Shown here piece after piece: positions 32,443 through 44,791 of a stretch of DNA of 64,000 bases (position 1 is its first letter; each line of letters begins with the position of its first letter). Both the position numbers and the translations under genes were made by a program. Origin of the DNA: Xiphophorus maculatus (lineage: Eukaryota > Chordata > Actinopteri > Cyprinodontiformes > Poeciliidae). The notes below the pieces were generated by a model. The model was not told the origin of the DNA and made no database searches. It worked only from the letters and a program-made list of their open reading frames with translations. The stretch lies in assembly GCF_002775205.1 (NCBI RefSeq), contig NC_036455.1:62001-126000 (forward strand), written 5' to 3'.

Positions 32443-33960
32443 TATGTTGAGGTTCACTATTAAATTGATTTGGTTAAAAACTAGAATTAAAGACTGGAGA
32501 GATTTCATGTCTATAAAAATGTTATATAAACCGTTCAATAAAATGACATGGATTATAACAAAATTGGGTGATAAATTGTACTAGGTGGCATTTAATGCCC
32601 TTATGGCTACTGAGTATAAACTGATCTTCAGTCTGTTTGTCTTTGTTTTAATGCTCCTCTATCTGCAGCCATTTGGAACAAATTGTAACCTGGGTGTGAG
32701 GAGTCTTAAAATGTTCTTGGCTTTCCTGAGGCAACGGACCTGTGGAGTTCCTCGAGAGAAGGCAGAGAGTAGTCGATAGTCCTCTGGGCAGATTTTATGA
32801 TTCTCTGGAGAGGCTTCCTCTGTGCTGCTATGCAGCTGGAGAACCACGCAGAGGCAATAGCAGAAAACGTCTCTTAGAGGTACCTCCTAAATTACACGGG
32901 GAGGCAGCCATTTTGGGTCAAGGGGCAAATTTTGGCCATTTTTCACTTTTATTCAAGTCAAACTTTAACAAACTCCTCCTATGGATTTCAACCTATTGGC
33001 TTCATTCTTGGCCAGGATGCAGGTAATGAGTGGGGCTTTAAAAGTTACCAAAACAATTGACTTTTTGTATATGTTCAGGTGGCGTGGTAGATTGGCGAAT
33101 TTGGCGTACTCGCCAACACAAACAAAACGTTATGACTTTCACTTAAAAAGATCAATTGGCACCAAACTTGGCATGAATGATCCTGGTTGGATCCCTGACA
33201 ATCCTATGTCTTCATAATCTGACGTCATCTAATATCAAGGTGGAATAACATCCCCACATAAGCTCCCAGGTGCATCAAACTTAATTTGTATCATCACAGA
33301 CCAGAGCTCATCACATTCACATGGCCAATTAGTGACATCACCACAACCCCTTTCAACAGGAAGTCAGTGTTTTCCCACTCTTTTTCTTCCCTTTACTCGG
33401 CGGTTCATGCAGATTTCAACCTGTGTTTAATGAAGTAGAACAACATGATGGTAAATCCTTCTCTCAACACTGGCTGGCAGCAGCATGTGGATGTGGCTGA
33501 ATGGTGAATACTAATCCATCGCTGTTTGCACCTTTATCTCAAAATCATGCATCATTGTATTTGCACTAAACTTGTTATGATTGACCTTGGTTAACCTCTT
33601 AAGAACCCAATGGCATTAAATTGTCATTTCACTCCACTGCGCCCCCTAGGTTATTTCAACAGCTGTATCTCCTTTTTACATGAACCGATTTGCACCAGAT
33701 TTTTTGTGCATCATCAGGAAGCACTGCTGAACACATCGGTGTATAACAGACAGGTGTGGGAACTGTGAGAGCGTTGACGGTGGCGAGCGAGTGGCGCTGA
33801 TGGAGCTCACGCGGTTTTTGCATTGGTGAAATAAGAACATGTTTAGTTTACATTCAAGAATGTACTTACAGCCAGACCCTAGCCATACAGGACACAGTCT
33901 TTCATCCCTGTTACCTTTTCCCTGTTGCAAGTTACAACAGTAACAACCTGAAGAACTCTA
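32443..33960. other. Intergenic repeat-like DNA after copy B
   Basis: No gene. From about 32870 to 33850 the text resembles dispersed fish repeats ('ggcaccaaacttggcatgaa', 'cactgcgccccctaggtt', 'gttgacggtggcgagcg') with short translatable runs but no conserved motif. Class and ends are unclear. Confidence 0.4.
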
Positions 33961-33984
33961 TGATGGAAGAAAACTTTGAACTTG

Positions 33985-34790
33985 GTGTTCCCTCGCCCGG
34001 ATGTGGGTCACCGGTGCCCCACTCTGGAGCCAGGCCTGGAGGGGGGGTACAATGGCGAGTGCCTGGTGACTGGGCTTTTATCCATGGAGCCCGGCCGGGC
34101 TCAGCCCAAAGAGGAGACCTGCCGAGGGAGGGGGCCCTGGCAGTCCGATCCTCGGTTGCAGAAACTGGTTCTTGGGATGTGGAATGTCACCTTTCTAGTG
34201 GGGAAGGAGCCGGAGCTAGTGTGTGAGGTTGAGAGGTTCCAGCTAGAAATAGTAGGTCTCACCTCGGTCTCACATGGCTCTGGTTCTGGAATCAGTCTCC
34301 TTGAGATGGGCTGGATATTCTTCCTCTCTGGAGTTGCCCACGGTGAGAGGCATCGGGCAGGAGTGGGCATACTTGTTGCTCCCCATCTCAGCACCTGTAC
34401 GTTGGGGTTTACCCCGGTGAATGAGAGGGTAGCCTCCCTCTGCCTACGGGTTGGGGGACGGGTCCTGACTGTTTTCATGTTGTTGTTTGTGCTTAGGGGC
34501 CAAACAACAGCTCAGATTACCCAGCCTTCTTGGAGTACTTAGAGGGGGTAATGGAGAGTGCCCCTCTTGGGGACTCCCTTGTTCTGCTGGGGGACTTCAA
34601 CGCTCACATGGACAATGACAGTGAGACCTGGAGGGGATTGGTTCGGAGGAACGGCCCCCCGATCTGAACTCGAGTGGTGTTCTGTTGTTGAACTTCTGTG
34701 CTCGTCACGGATTCTCCATAACGAACACCATGTTCAGGCATACGGGTGTCCATATGTGCTATTGGCACCAGGACACCATTTCAGATAAAA
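33985..34790 (+). pseudogene. Broken endonuclease segment of a non-LTR retrotransposon
   Basis: In shifting frames the region encodes apurinic endonuclease motifs of a fish LINE: WNVTFLVGKEPELVCEVER, HRAGVGILVAPHLS, TPVNERVASLCLRV, then in another frame LLGDFNAHMDND and NFCARHGFSITNTMF. The GDFNAH motif is the core of the nuclease. At least two frameshifts break it, and no reverse-transcriptase part follows after about 34790. Upstream DNA (33985-34160) is GC-rich and fits the 5' part of the same element. Confidence 0.75.
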
Positions 34791-34974
34791 GAGATCAAAG
34801 TTCTCTATTTGATTTAATTTACATGAATGAAACAAAAAAAAAAGAAGAAACGGTGTACAACTCTCACGATTTACCAATTGCTTCTTGGGGTGATGTATGG
34901 AGCAGGTTCTCGTGGTGGGATTCCCATCAATGTTTTGGAGCTTCAAGCAGTTGAGTCAGATGTTAGCGGACTAG

Positions 34975-36795
34975 CTTCTCCACACAAGGCCAGCCCAAAC
35001 CTCCAGGGGGCCCTAAGCAAAACTTGGTTTTGGGGCCCACTAGTTCTGCTAACAATGTGGACTGGCTGTAATCAGAAGTCCGATCATTAGGTCATTCACA
35101 CACCTGCTATAAACATCACCCATTAGTATTTCTGGCAGTACTGTTTATATTATATACATATATAATGTAGGATGCATTTATTGGCCAACTGATTTATCGA
35201 CCAGTTGATTTCTGGGCACCAATTTCCTTAATTTTGGGGAATCGTGATTGGCTAATACATGTGAAGCTGATCTTATCCGCTAATCTTATCTTCATCAGCA
35301 AAGGTTTAAAAATCAGCCTCCGTCCTCTTCTGCTCTACAGTGCAGTGACTTTCTTACTATATTTAGCAACATTTCAGACAAAAAAACCATCATATCGGCC
35401 AAAATTAAAATCGGCAGGTCAGGCGTTTTAAAGATCGGTAACCAGGGATCGGCCAAAAAACTGCAATCGGTGCAGCCCTACACACAAATTGATGACATTT
35501 TTTGATTAAATAAATTTCTCTTAAGCGATACTCCAATAGCTAAAAATTGTAATTTATACCAGGTGAGTCTTTCTCCTCTACAATGTGGATCGGTATCGGT
35601 ACTGGACTGATTCTGAGCCTTCAAATGATTTTAACATAACTTAGAAGTTGATGTAAAAATAATGTTTGTTTTGGCCACAAAATGATTATGCTCAGCAGCA
35701 AACAACAAATCACCAACTACAGCATAGAGCAGCTCATCCATGTAGCAGCTATGTAGCCTGACGTAAAAACATTTTGCTAGACAATGTCAAACATTGAGAA
35801 GTTTAAGTTATTGTTTTCAAACCTTATCAAATACAGAGTTTTGAAGTCAAAAGTACCTCAGAAATATACAGAGCCAACCATGAGAATCAACTCGTTTAAA
35901 GTTTAAACTCAGTTTCACACAAACACAAAGACCCTATAAATGTTGGGCTGTTGAACTGGACCATTCAAGCTAATTTTCTGTTAGCAGCTTTACAAATCTT
36001 TTACATGACATTACCAAGACACATTAAAACAAACCTTTATCTTGGCTTTTTTCTATTCTTCCTCTTTTCTCCCTCCCTGAAGGATAAGTCCTTTTTGGAG
36101 ACATTGTTTTGCTTATTTATCTTCTGACTGGAGCTTTTGACGTTTGGATGAAACTCATACTACCAGCAAAGCGTGCGGTACCTACCGCGGCCACCAGGGG
36201 TCGCCAAGAGCAATTTTTTCTTCTTATCCAATAAACAATCATTTCTAAGTACATTATCAAATACATATTATTGTAAAAACAAATCACTTCTGTCGTGGAA
36301 AAAAACTATTTCCAAGCACTGTTCAGGTGAAATCACTCAATGATGTTTATTCATATATTGTGCACAATACAGAGAGCTTGTAGGACAATCATAAATGAAA
36401 CAAGTCTGGATGAAAAGCTCTGCCAGGCAGAGACAACACATGAGTTTTATACAAATGGGATAAGAGATCCAAAGCATGGGAAACAGAATGGTTCCCATGC
36501 AGCTGGGGAAAACAACGTCCGACCTTGAACATGTAACCCAAATAGCTTTAACTTGGTGGGAATATTCAGGAACTCAGAATAAACATATAGCAATACAACT
36601 AGCAGGTGTGACCTTATTGTAATTTTTCCACATCAACTTCATAGTGAAATTGAGTGTTTTTGATATTATAATGACATAGAAAGTATTAATAAAAAAAAAT
36701 TAAAAATTTGCTCCACTGAGGGGGACCATTAGTGGCCCTGGGGCCGTAAGTGGCTGCTTAGTTTGCTTTTGCCTTGGGCCGGCCCTGTCTCCACC
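34975..36795. mobile_element. Possible old non-autonomous hAT-like element
   Basis: The left part has 'aaggccagcccaaacctcca' and 'ggggccctaagcaaaac'. The right part has the rough inverse, 'gtttgcttttgccttgggcc' and 'ggccctgtctcc' (36760-36793). Between them lies DNA with another repeat family near 35160-35480 ('aatcggtgcagccctacac'). There is no transposase frame. The pairing is imperfect, so this could be two unrelated fragments. Confidence 0.4.
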
Positions 36796-37480
36796 TCACT
36801 TCATAACCTGATGCCTTTTCTCTTCAGGTTTTCTCTTGCACAAAAAAGGTGACTTCCAGGAAGCATCCAATTCATGGACGGGAGTTTAATAGGCCGAGTT
36901 TGGAGTCTCATACAGATGCGAGATCCCACTAGATAACACCAGGGGGTGTTTTTTTCCATGCTGGATGAAGCAGATTCAGCAGACGCAGACCGTGGTCCAT
37001 TGGAATCAGGCGTAGCATCCTCGAAGTTCTGGAACGTGGGAATCTCGTGCTGAATCGAGGATTCGAACGCTGATGGAGGTAAGACCAGATTTTTATCCAG
37101 GAGTGTAGAGGATGAAGTATCAGCGATGGAGCAGGATCTCCGGATGGTAGGTCCATCTGTAGTCTCTGAGATTGGAGCAGATGAGCTACATGCTAGTTGA
37201 TTAGCTTCCTGCTGTCTTGTCTTTTGAGGTTTTTCTCTTTTAATGCAAACCTTTTTTTTCAGAGCAAGTGGTTCTTCCTCTCCAAATGTAAAGAGTAGAA
37301 TGAGGTGATCTCAGAAAATATTTAAAGCAGAAAAAAAGAAATCCCGCCCCCTTAATCTCTATTGGCTCATTCAAACATTCAAAAGTGGGATGAGCATCTT
37401 CTGGAGGGAAAAAGGAAGATAAGAGCAGTTAGGGGCGGGGCTCCACCTGTGTGAAGAGGTCATTGGGGTCAAAAGTAATT
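36796..37480. other. Intergenic, unassigned
   Basis: A moderately GC-rich stretch with a 75-codon open frame on the - strand (36929-37156) that shows no family motif. It may be repeat-derived. Nothing further can be supported. Confidence 0.3.
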
Positions 37481-37795
37481 TAATTGAGAGGGCATGTTAC
37501 ATCAGGCAGTTTTCATATTTCCACAACTTTCCCGAAAGCTCATGGTGTTTATGCAATTGGAGGGTGGGGGGAATAATTCCTGCATGTTTTAAGACTTTAA
37601 TTTAAATTACATGTTCTCTCAATTGATGTAATTGAGAGAACATGTTATGTCAGGCAGCTTGCATAATTTAACAAAGTGGGTGAGGAAAAGTAAAAACCTT
37701 TCAGAACTTTACAGAAACTTGATCATAATTATGCAAGTGGGGAAAAATTATGAATGTTTTATTAAGTTAAGACTTTAATGTAAATGATAAAGGGG
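37481..37795. repeat. Diverged tandem duplication with a perfect hairpin at the joint
   Basis: Unit 1 (about 37481-37620) and unit 2 (about 37625-37795) share 'aattgagag', 'catgtta...tcaggcag' and 'aagactttaat' in order. At the joint, ACATGTTCTCTCAATT (37609-37624) and its exact complement (37630-37645) enclose a 5-nt loop. Confidence 0.6.
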
Positions 37796-37880
37796 CCCAA
37801 CTAAATCTGGAAATTAACTATAAGGATTTAATACAATGATAATAATACACTTTTCAATCTGTTTTCTCTGATATAGGATG

Positions 37881-39233
37881 TATTGACGTCATATTTCCAT
37901 ATGCAATGTGTGACCAGGGTGAAATTATAAATTTAAAACTGATGTTCGATACAATAAGGTTTAATATGACGTCATTAAAACATATAACCGACGCCATAAC
38001 GCTCCATTATTTATTTGGGTGGGGCTTTTTAATCCATCAAACGCGATAAAAATTTCACATAAACTTACATCCTTATTTTTTCTAGATACAAAAAAGTCTC
38101 CAAGTTTCTCTTTAAAACAAAATGACATTGTAACTGATTGTTATTTGTTTCAAATTATATTAACCAGTATAACTCTACCTATGTAAAAGCTTAACGAAAA
38201 CATGAAAAAAATACTTTTAATATTCATTATAAATTAATATTCATACATTGATTGATCTTGATTTTAGAAAATATGGTTGAATATTTTCTTCAATAATTTG
38301 TTGTGTCTTTTGCCTTAGTTATATTTTTCTCTGTTCTGCTGCAGCTGTTTTCTATTATAGATTACCATGTTTCTAATGCTGGAACTAATTTAACCTCCAC
38401 ACATAGATATATTATTGGTGTCTTAGAAAGTAAGTAGAACATTTGCCTTTCCTGTGAAAATGTCGTGTTAGTGCTGAATGTTACTGCTGAAAATTGTAGA
38501 AACATTTGAGTTCAACTGCAGAACACTTGCTGAAATGAAATGAGTAGAAGCAGCAGGAAAAAGTTAAACAGTGCAAACCTGTCAGCCAAACTGAATAACT
38601 TAAAATCAGTACCAACAACCCTGCTTAAAACTTCAAATATTGCATAGTAATGCTTGCAAAGGTAAAATATAAGGTCATATATTGAATAATTTCAGTATTA
38701 AAGAGAGTAATAGCATTTAACCCATCTAGTGCAGTAGAAAGAAACTACAGTATTATTTAAATACCGGTAGAAAATTCAAATAGATAAAACCGTTAAAAGT
38801 CTTTTACACTCGACCACCAGCACCGCACAATTCAGTGAACAAGCCGGTGCTGATCGGCTCTCAATAAGCCACAGGATGGGCGGAACCAGCGGTAACTCCG
38901 AACAAAGCAGCAGCGATCATTGTGGATATACGGAAACTATAGGAAAGGTTCTGATCTGGTGGAGTGAAGAAACTGTGAAACATGTTGCGGGATGTAGGAG
39001 ATACGAATCAGAAGACAATATTAACTTTGGATTTGTGGAAAACTGGAATACTAATATTGTATTTGTTTTATTTAGATAAAGTGGAAGAAAAGATTTTACG
39101 TCTTTCAAAGAGAACTGGCACTGTATGAGAAATCTTTAGATGTGATGATCGTAAGATCCACAAGGTGGCGGTAATGCAATGACATGAATGAACGACAGTC
39201 ATAAAATCCCAAAGAAGAAGACAAAGAAAATGG
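37881..39233 (+). pseudogene. Zinc-finger duplicon C, cut off at the start of the gene
   Basis: It matches duplicon B from GTATTGACGTCATATTTCC through the leader 'ggcggtaatgcaatgac' and the (AAG)n run, up to 'acaaagaaaatgg'. After that the sequence is LINE, not zinc-finger exon 1. No leader-domain or finger sequence follows, so the copy has lost its coding part. It preserves the empty sites for both the LTR retrotransposon and the hAT element. Confidence 0.85.
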
Positions 39234-39388
39234 AGGAGAAGGTGGAAGCGGAAGTGACGAGACCTGTAGTTGAGTTGGAGCCCAGGCTGGTTTTGTGAGA
39301 CAAAGTGCGGCAAAACAAAACATATATCAGAGTTGGAAAAGGCGGATTTTGGCATAAACTGGTATGTTATTGAATGGTTTGGTTGGAA

Positions 39389-39915
39389 ATGGAGACAGGA
39401 AATGAGGAAGACATGGATTTTGAAGGGTGGACGCCAGTGGGGAGAGGAAGAGGGAGAGGACGGGGAAGGCATAAAACAGATGAAGGAAAGGAAATGGGTG
39501 ATATTCAAGGAAATAAACGAGAACTGGAAGGAAGTAGTTCAGAAGAAGAAAGGATAGTTAGGAGGAAAGTTGTGAGGGAGGAAGTTAAAATAATATTAAA
39601 ACTTAAGAACGAAGAAGAGCTGTTAAAAATGTGAAGGAGCAGACAACAAGAAAGAGTGAACAAATAGCGAGCCAAATCCCACAGCAAAACAAAGTACAAT
39701 CAGAAGATAATATCACAGTATCAGTAGAAAAACTAATATTATTTGTAGCATATGTTATCAACTGCACTGACCAAGCCAAGCATAAAACTGAGAAAATTAA
39801 AATAATAGTGAGAGGAGCTGAAAAGTTTTTGGGGTTTAAAGAGGGATCATGGGAGAACATAAACAAAAAGCTGGAGGTAGATGGTAGATCAGGACCACCA
39901 GGTGAAAATAATTAA
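39389..39915 (+). pseudogene. LINE ORF1 remnant with internal deletion
   Basis: The first part (39389-39634) has a Gly-Arg run (VGRGRGRGRGRHK) and an acidic stretch, then stops. A second frame (39631-39915) holds what looks like the C-terminal part of the same protein. The central RNA-binding and CCHC knuckle region expected in I-type ORF1 is missing, so a deletion of several hundred bases is likely. The stop TAA overlaps the ATG of ORF2 (TAATG at 39913-39917). Confidence 0.65.
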
Positions 39916-42900
39916 TGCTAATATTACAATGGAATACAAGAAGTTTAATTGCTAACGGACAGGAACCTAAAGGTTATGTTGATAGTCTTGAGGATAAACC
40001 AGAAATTATTTGTGTTCAGGAAACATGGTTAAAAACAACATTAGATTTTGTGATTAAAGGATATAATAGTGTTAGAAGAGACCGACAGGAGGAGAGAGGT
40101 GGAGGAGGATGTGGAATATTTATAAAACAAGGGATTCAATATCAGGTATTAGGGAAAGGGAAAGAACTTGAATATATAGTAATTGAAATATGGGAACAAG
40201 AAGGCAAATTTAAAATAATAAATTTTTATAATCCATGCAAAACATTATCAATTGAAATATTGGAGGAGTTAACCGAATATTTGGAAGGGAAAATAATTTG
40301 GTGTGGGGATTTTAATGCAAATAGTACATTGTGGGGTAAAAGTAATGATAGAAATGGACAAGTTATAGAAGAATTAATGGGAATGAAAAATCTTGTATGT
40401 ATTAATGATGGGAGGGGAACAAGAATCAATGTAAGAACAGGGATGGAATCAGTTATTGATTTAACAATTGTTTCAGATGTTTTAGCTGGTATTTGTGAGT
40501 GGTTCATTGATAAAAATTCAACAATAGGTAGTGATCATTATCCCATTATAATAAGAGTAGGATTAAATTTAAATAAGAATATAAAGGTCAATAAAAAACT
40601 GAATTTTAATAAGGCAGACTGGATTAAATTTAGATACTTGAGTCAAATAAATTTAGAGAAAGTAGATATGACAATGGATATAAATGATATAAATTTAGAA
40701 ATTAGTAAAATATGGAAGCAGCAGATAATTCTATAAAGAAAACAGGGTGTAGAAATGATAAGACAATGGTGCCATGGTGGACAAATGAATGTAAAAAAGC
40801 AATAAAGTTAAGAAATAAAGCATTTAAAGTACTAAAAGGTAACCCAATTTATAAGAATTTAATTGATTATAAAAGAAAGCAAGCAATGGTAAGAAGAACT
40901 ATTAAGAATGCTAAAAGAGAATATTGGAGGAATTTCTGTAGCACAATAGGGAAAGAAACCAAAATAGAAAAAATTTGGAAAATAATTAAAAGAATGAATG
41001 GCATAAGGAGAGAGTTTGAATATCCTATATTAAAAATGGATAATATAAATATAGTAAGAGAGGAAGATAAAGTTGAAATATTGGCAAGAACATTTAGTAA
41101 AATTCATAGTTCAAATAATATTAGTGAAGAGGGAAGAAAAGGGAGAGAAAATACAAAACTTAAATATAAAGAGTTAGTAGAGAGTGTTGAAGAAACAAAT
41201 AATCTGTTAAATGTTGAGTTTACAAAAGCTGAATTGAATTCTGCACTCAGGAAGACAAAAAATACAGCACCAGGTAAAGATCGGATTTATTATAGAATAA
41301 GACAACTTAGTGAAAAATCAAAAGATATAATACTGCAATTATATAATAAAATTTGGGAGGAGGGAAAACTACCATTGAACTGGAAGGAATCAATTATAAT
41401 ACCAATAGCAAAACCAGGAAAAGATAATTCAAACCCAGAAAACTACAGACCAATAGCTTTAACATCCAATATATGTAAAATAATGGAAAGAATGATTAAC
41501 AATAGGATCGTATATTATTTAAATAATAAAGGATATATATCAAAGTTTCAGAGTGGTTTTAGAAAAGGGAGGCGCACTAATGATCCAACGTTATGTCTAG
41601 AGCATGAAATTAGAAAAGCACAAGTAAATAAAGAAAGTGTAGTGGCAGTATTTTTTGACATAGAAAAAGCATACGATATGATGTGGGTTGAGGGATTATT
41701 AATTAAATTATATATGTTGGACATTAAAGGAAAATTATTTAAATGGATTAAAGACTTTTTAACAAATAGAAAAATACAAGTTAGAATTGGTGAAGTGATC
41801 TCAGGAAAATATAAAGTAGAAAATGGAACTCCGCAAGGAAGTATTATAAGTCTGTTATTGTTCTTAATTATGATAAATGATGTATTTAAAGATACTGGAA
41901 AAGAAATTGGATGTTCACTTTTTGCAGATGATGGAGCTGTTTGGAAAAGAGGGAAAAATGTAGATTTCATTGTAAGAAAATTACAAAAGGTTATTATTGA
42001 AATAGAAAAATGGGCGTTGCACTGGGGATTTAAGTTTTCAGTTGAAAAAACAAAAGTAATGATATTTACTCAGAAAAAATTAAACAAGGAAATAAAATTA
42101 AAATTATATAATCAAGAATTAGAGCAAGTAAAGTGTATAAAATTTTTAGGAATATGGTTTGATGAAAAACTAAAATGGAATATTCATATTCAAAAAGTGG
42201 TAGATAAATGTAAAAAAATCTTAAATATTTTAAGATGCTTGGCTGGCAGTGACTGGGGAGCAGATAGAAAATCACTAAAACAGATTTACACTGGAATGAT
42301 AAGATCTAACATAGACTTTGGTTGTATAGTTTATGGTTCAGCAGCTAAAACACATCTGGTCAAATTAGACATTATTCAACATCAGGCATTAAGATTATGG
42401 AGCATTTAAAACCACACCAACAGCAGCAATAGAAGTGGAAATGGGAGAAATGCCATTAGATTTAAGAAGAACAAAACTAGAAATAAATTACTGGTTAAAT
42501 GTACAAAGCAATAAATTTGATCATCCAACTAGGGAAATTTTAAGGCCATGTTGGGAAAAAGAAAAGAAAGAAATGAGGAGTTTTGGATGGACAATTGAAA
42601 ATGAAATAAAAGAATTTAAAGTGAATAGTTTAGAAATAAGTCAAACACCAATATCAATAACACCACCATGGATTCTACCAGAAGCAACAGTAGACATGTC
42701 AATAATGGAAAAGAAACAAGATAAATCTTACATAGCAGATAGTTATTCAGTACAGATACATTTAAACAATTATTATCAATATATGCAAATTTATACAGAT
42801 GCATCAAAAATAAATGGAAAAATAGGAGTAGCTTTTGTAGTACCAGAATTCAATTTAAAAATAGAAAAACGAATTACAGATGTATTATCAGTATACACAG

Positions 42901-43634
42901 GAGAAGTGTTGGCAATATTATTAGCTTTACAATGGGTAGAAGAAATAAAACCATTAAAAACAGTGATATGTTCAGATTCAAGCTCTGCATTATTAAGTTT
43001 AAAGAACAATCAATCAGATAGTAGGATGGACATTTTATTAGAAATACTACATACATTATTTAGGATACAAAATATGGGTTTAATAGTTATATTTGTGTGG
43101 GTTCCAGCACATATTGGGGTTGAAGGAAACGAGAGAGCAGATAAAATGGCAAAGAGGGCAATTCAAAATCCTATTAGTTTTACAGTTAAAACAAGTAAAT
43201 CTGAGGGAAAGAGTATGGTTAAAGGAAAACTGATGGAAAAATGGCAAAAAAGGTGGGATGAAGAAAAAACTGGAAGATGGTTTTATAAAATTCAGAAAAT
43301 AGTAGGAGAGAGAAGAAATGGAAGAAGAAATAGAAAGGAGGAAAGGGTGATAACAAGAGTAAGATTTGGGCATACAGGACTTAATTATACACTTTTTAAA
43401 ATAAAAAAGCATGATAATGGCAAATGTGATTACTGTGGAAAATATGAAACAATAGAGCATGTTATATTAGAATGTCATAAGTATGAAAGAGAAAGAAGAT
43501 ACATGAGAAGAGAGTTTGAATGTATAAAGGAAAAGATTAATTTATTAGATATTTTGAGGAAGAATTTGGGGAGTAAACACATACAAATAATTATTAAATA
43601 TTTAAAGAAAACTAAATTGTTTCACAGAATTTGA
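39915..43634 (+). pseudogene. LINE ORF2: endonuclease, RT, RNase H, two frameshifts
   Basis: 39915-40736 encodes the endonuclease (LQWNTRSLIANG, VQETWLK, WCGDFNANSTLWG, GSDHYPI). After a frame change near 40715 the RT follows to 42409 (APGKDRIYYRI, NYRPIALTSNICKIMERM, QSGFRKGRRTNDP, catalytic FADD). A second frame change near 42395 leads to RNase H (IYTDAS, TGEVLAILLALQW, CSDSSSALLS, WVPAHIGVEGNERADKMAK) and a Cys/His motif (CDYCGKYETIEHVILEC). All catalytic motifs are readable; the two shifts alone block a full product. Confidence 0.85.
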
Positions 43635-43907
43635 TTATAGTAGGTATGTTTGTGAATATGTGCATGATCTAGAGGGGTATAGTATAAAGTTAAGTATAAA
43701 AATGGATGAATGGGTGTGTATATATATATATATATATATGTATGATTTATTTATTTAGTTTATTCATTATTGTTATTTGTAGGAGTATATATATATATTA
43801 TATAAATTGATAGTCCATCTCGAACCACACTCCATACCAGTATGTGGCGGTAATGCTACTTAAAGTTTGTTGTCAGCCGCCAATAAACTCAAGAAGAAGA
43901 AGAAGAA

Positions 43908-44791
43908 CAGGCAAACGAAATGGACAGCTCATTGTCAAAGGCGGCAGACTCAAACTGAAATGAGTGAAAAGAAAAACCTTTTCTTAAAAAACGTTTAATG
44001 TGTTTTCATCGTCAAGGTTGGTAAGTACGGAGCCCGTCTGTCTGGTCACATCGAAGACAAAAAGAAAAGAAAAATCTTGGCCACAACTTAATAACGCGAA
44101 GGAGAAGACCAAAGTTCAGTTTATTGTGTAAAACTTTGGAGTAGTCCCTAATTTTGCAGCTGATGGAAAACCCGAAAAATATTTACCTTCAACTTTACGT
44201 CACAGTTTTGAATAGACATGAACGTTTGTGACAATTCTGAACAAGTATCGCATTTCATGTTTAAATGGGCTATTCACAACACAAATATCCTAATTTTACG
44301 CGTTCAATTGTATTTTATTTTACCATTTATGTAGGCAGGGGTTTCGTTTGATTGGTAGTGATTCTGCGCTTTTCTTTATATTAATTTCATCTTCTAATTT
44401 GAAGTGTTACTCTTTATTCTGTTACATTTTAATGGGTCCTTAATGCCTGAAAATGTTATTTTATTATGTTTTCTATCTTGTTTTTGTATGACTTTAGAGT
44501 AGCTACATTATAAGGTAATCCAATATTGTGTTTTAATTTTTATCTACGGCTAAAGGGTTTAAAATAGTTTTTATGTTTCCAAAACGTTACCCTTTTTTAA
44601 TATCTGTCTAGTGTTTCCTTATTTATGATAGCATTTTATCAGTTCTACAATTTATGTATTTTTATCATGATTATCATTTAAAATAATAGTATTTTTTGTT
44701 GATGAAAGTATATAGACAACAACATATATTGATATGCCTGTGAAAGATAAATGTAAACCCTTTTTTAATGTTTTTCAGATCATTTTCCATT
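43908..44791 (+). other. aunip 5' region
   Basis: Directly after the LINE tail. A possible donor GTAAGTA at 44021 and an acceptor TTTTTCAG at 44778, 13 bp before the ATG, suggest a non-coding first exon ending near 44020 and a 5' UTR intron of about 760 bp. If so, the promoter lies at or inside the LINE 3' end. Confidence 0.45.

Larger units (their letters stand above)
39234..43907 (+). mobile_element. I-clade LINE, nearly full length but broken
   Basis: ORF1 remnant, ORF2 with endonuclease, reverse transcriptase and RNase H, a short 3' UTR with a (TA)n run, AATAAA at 43882-43887, and an (AAG)n tail at 43890-43907. RNase H downstream of RT is the mark of the I group of LINEs. Strongly A-rich codon use sets it apart from the neighbouring genes. 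The left border is where similarity to duplicon B ends. 'acaaagaaaatgg' on the left and 'gcaaacgaaatgg' on the right could be an eroded target duplication. Confidence 0.85.

Noticed and set aside
41548-43460. Several long - strand frames inside the LINE
   Set aside because: The A-rich sense strand makes the antisense T-rich and open. Clear RT and RNase H motifs are on the + strand.
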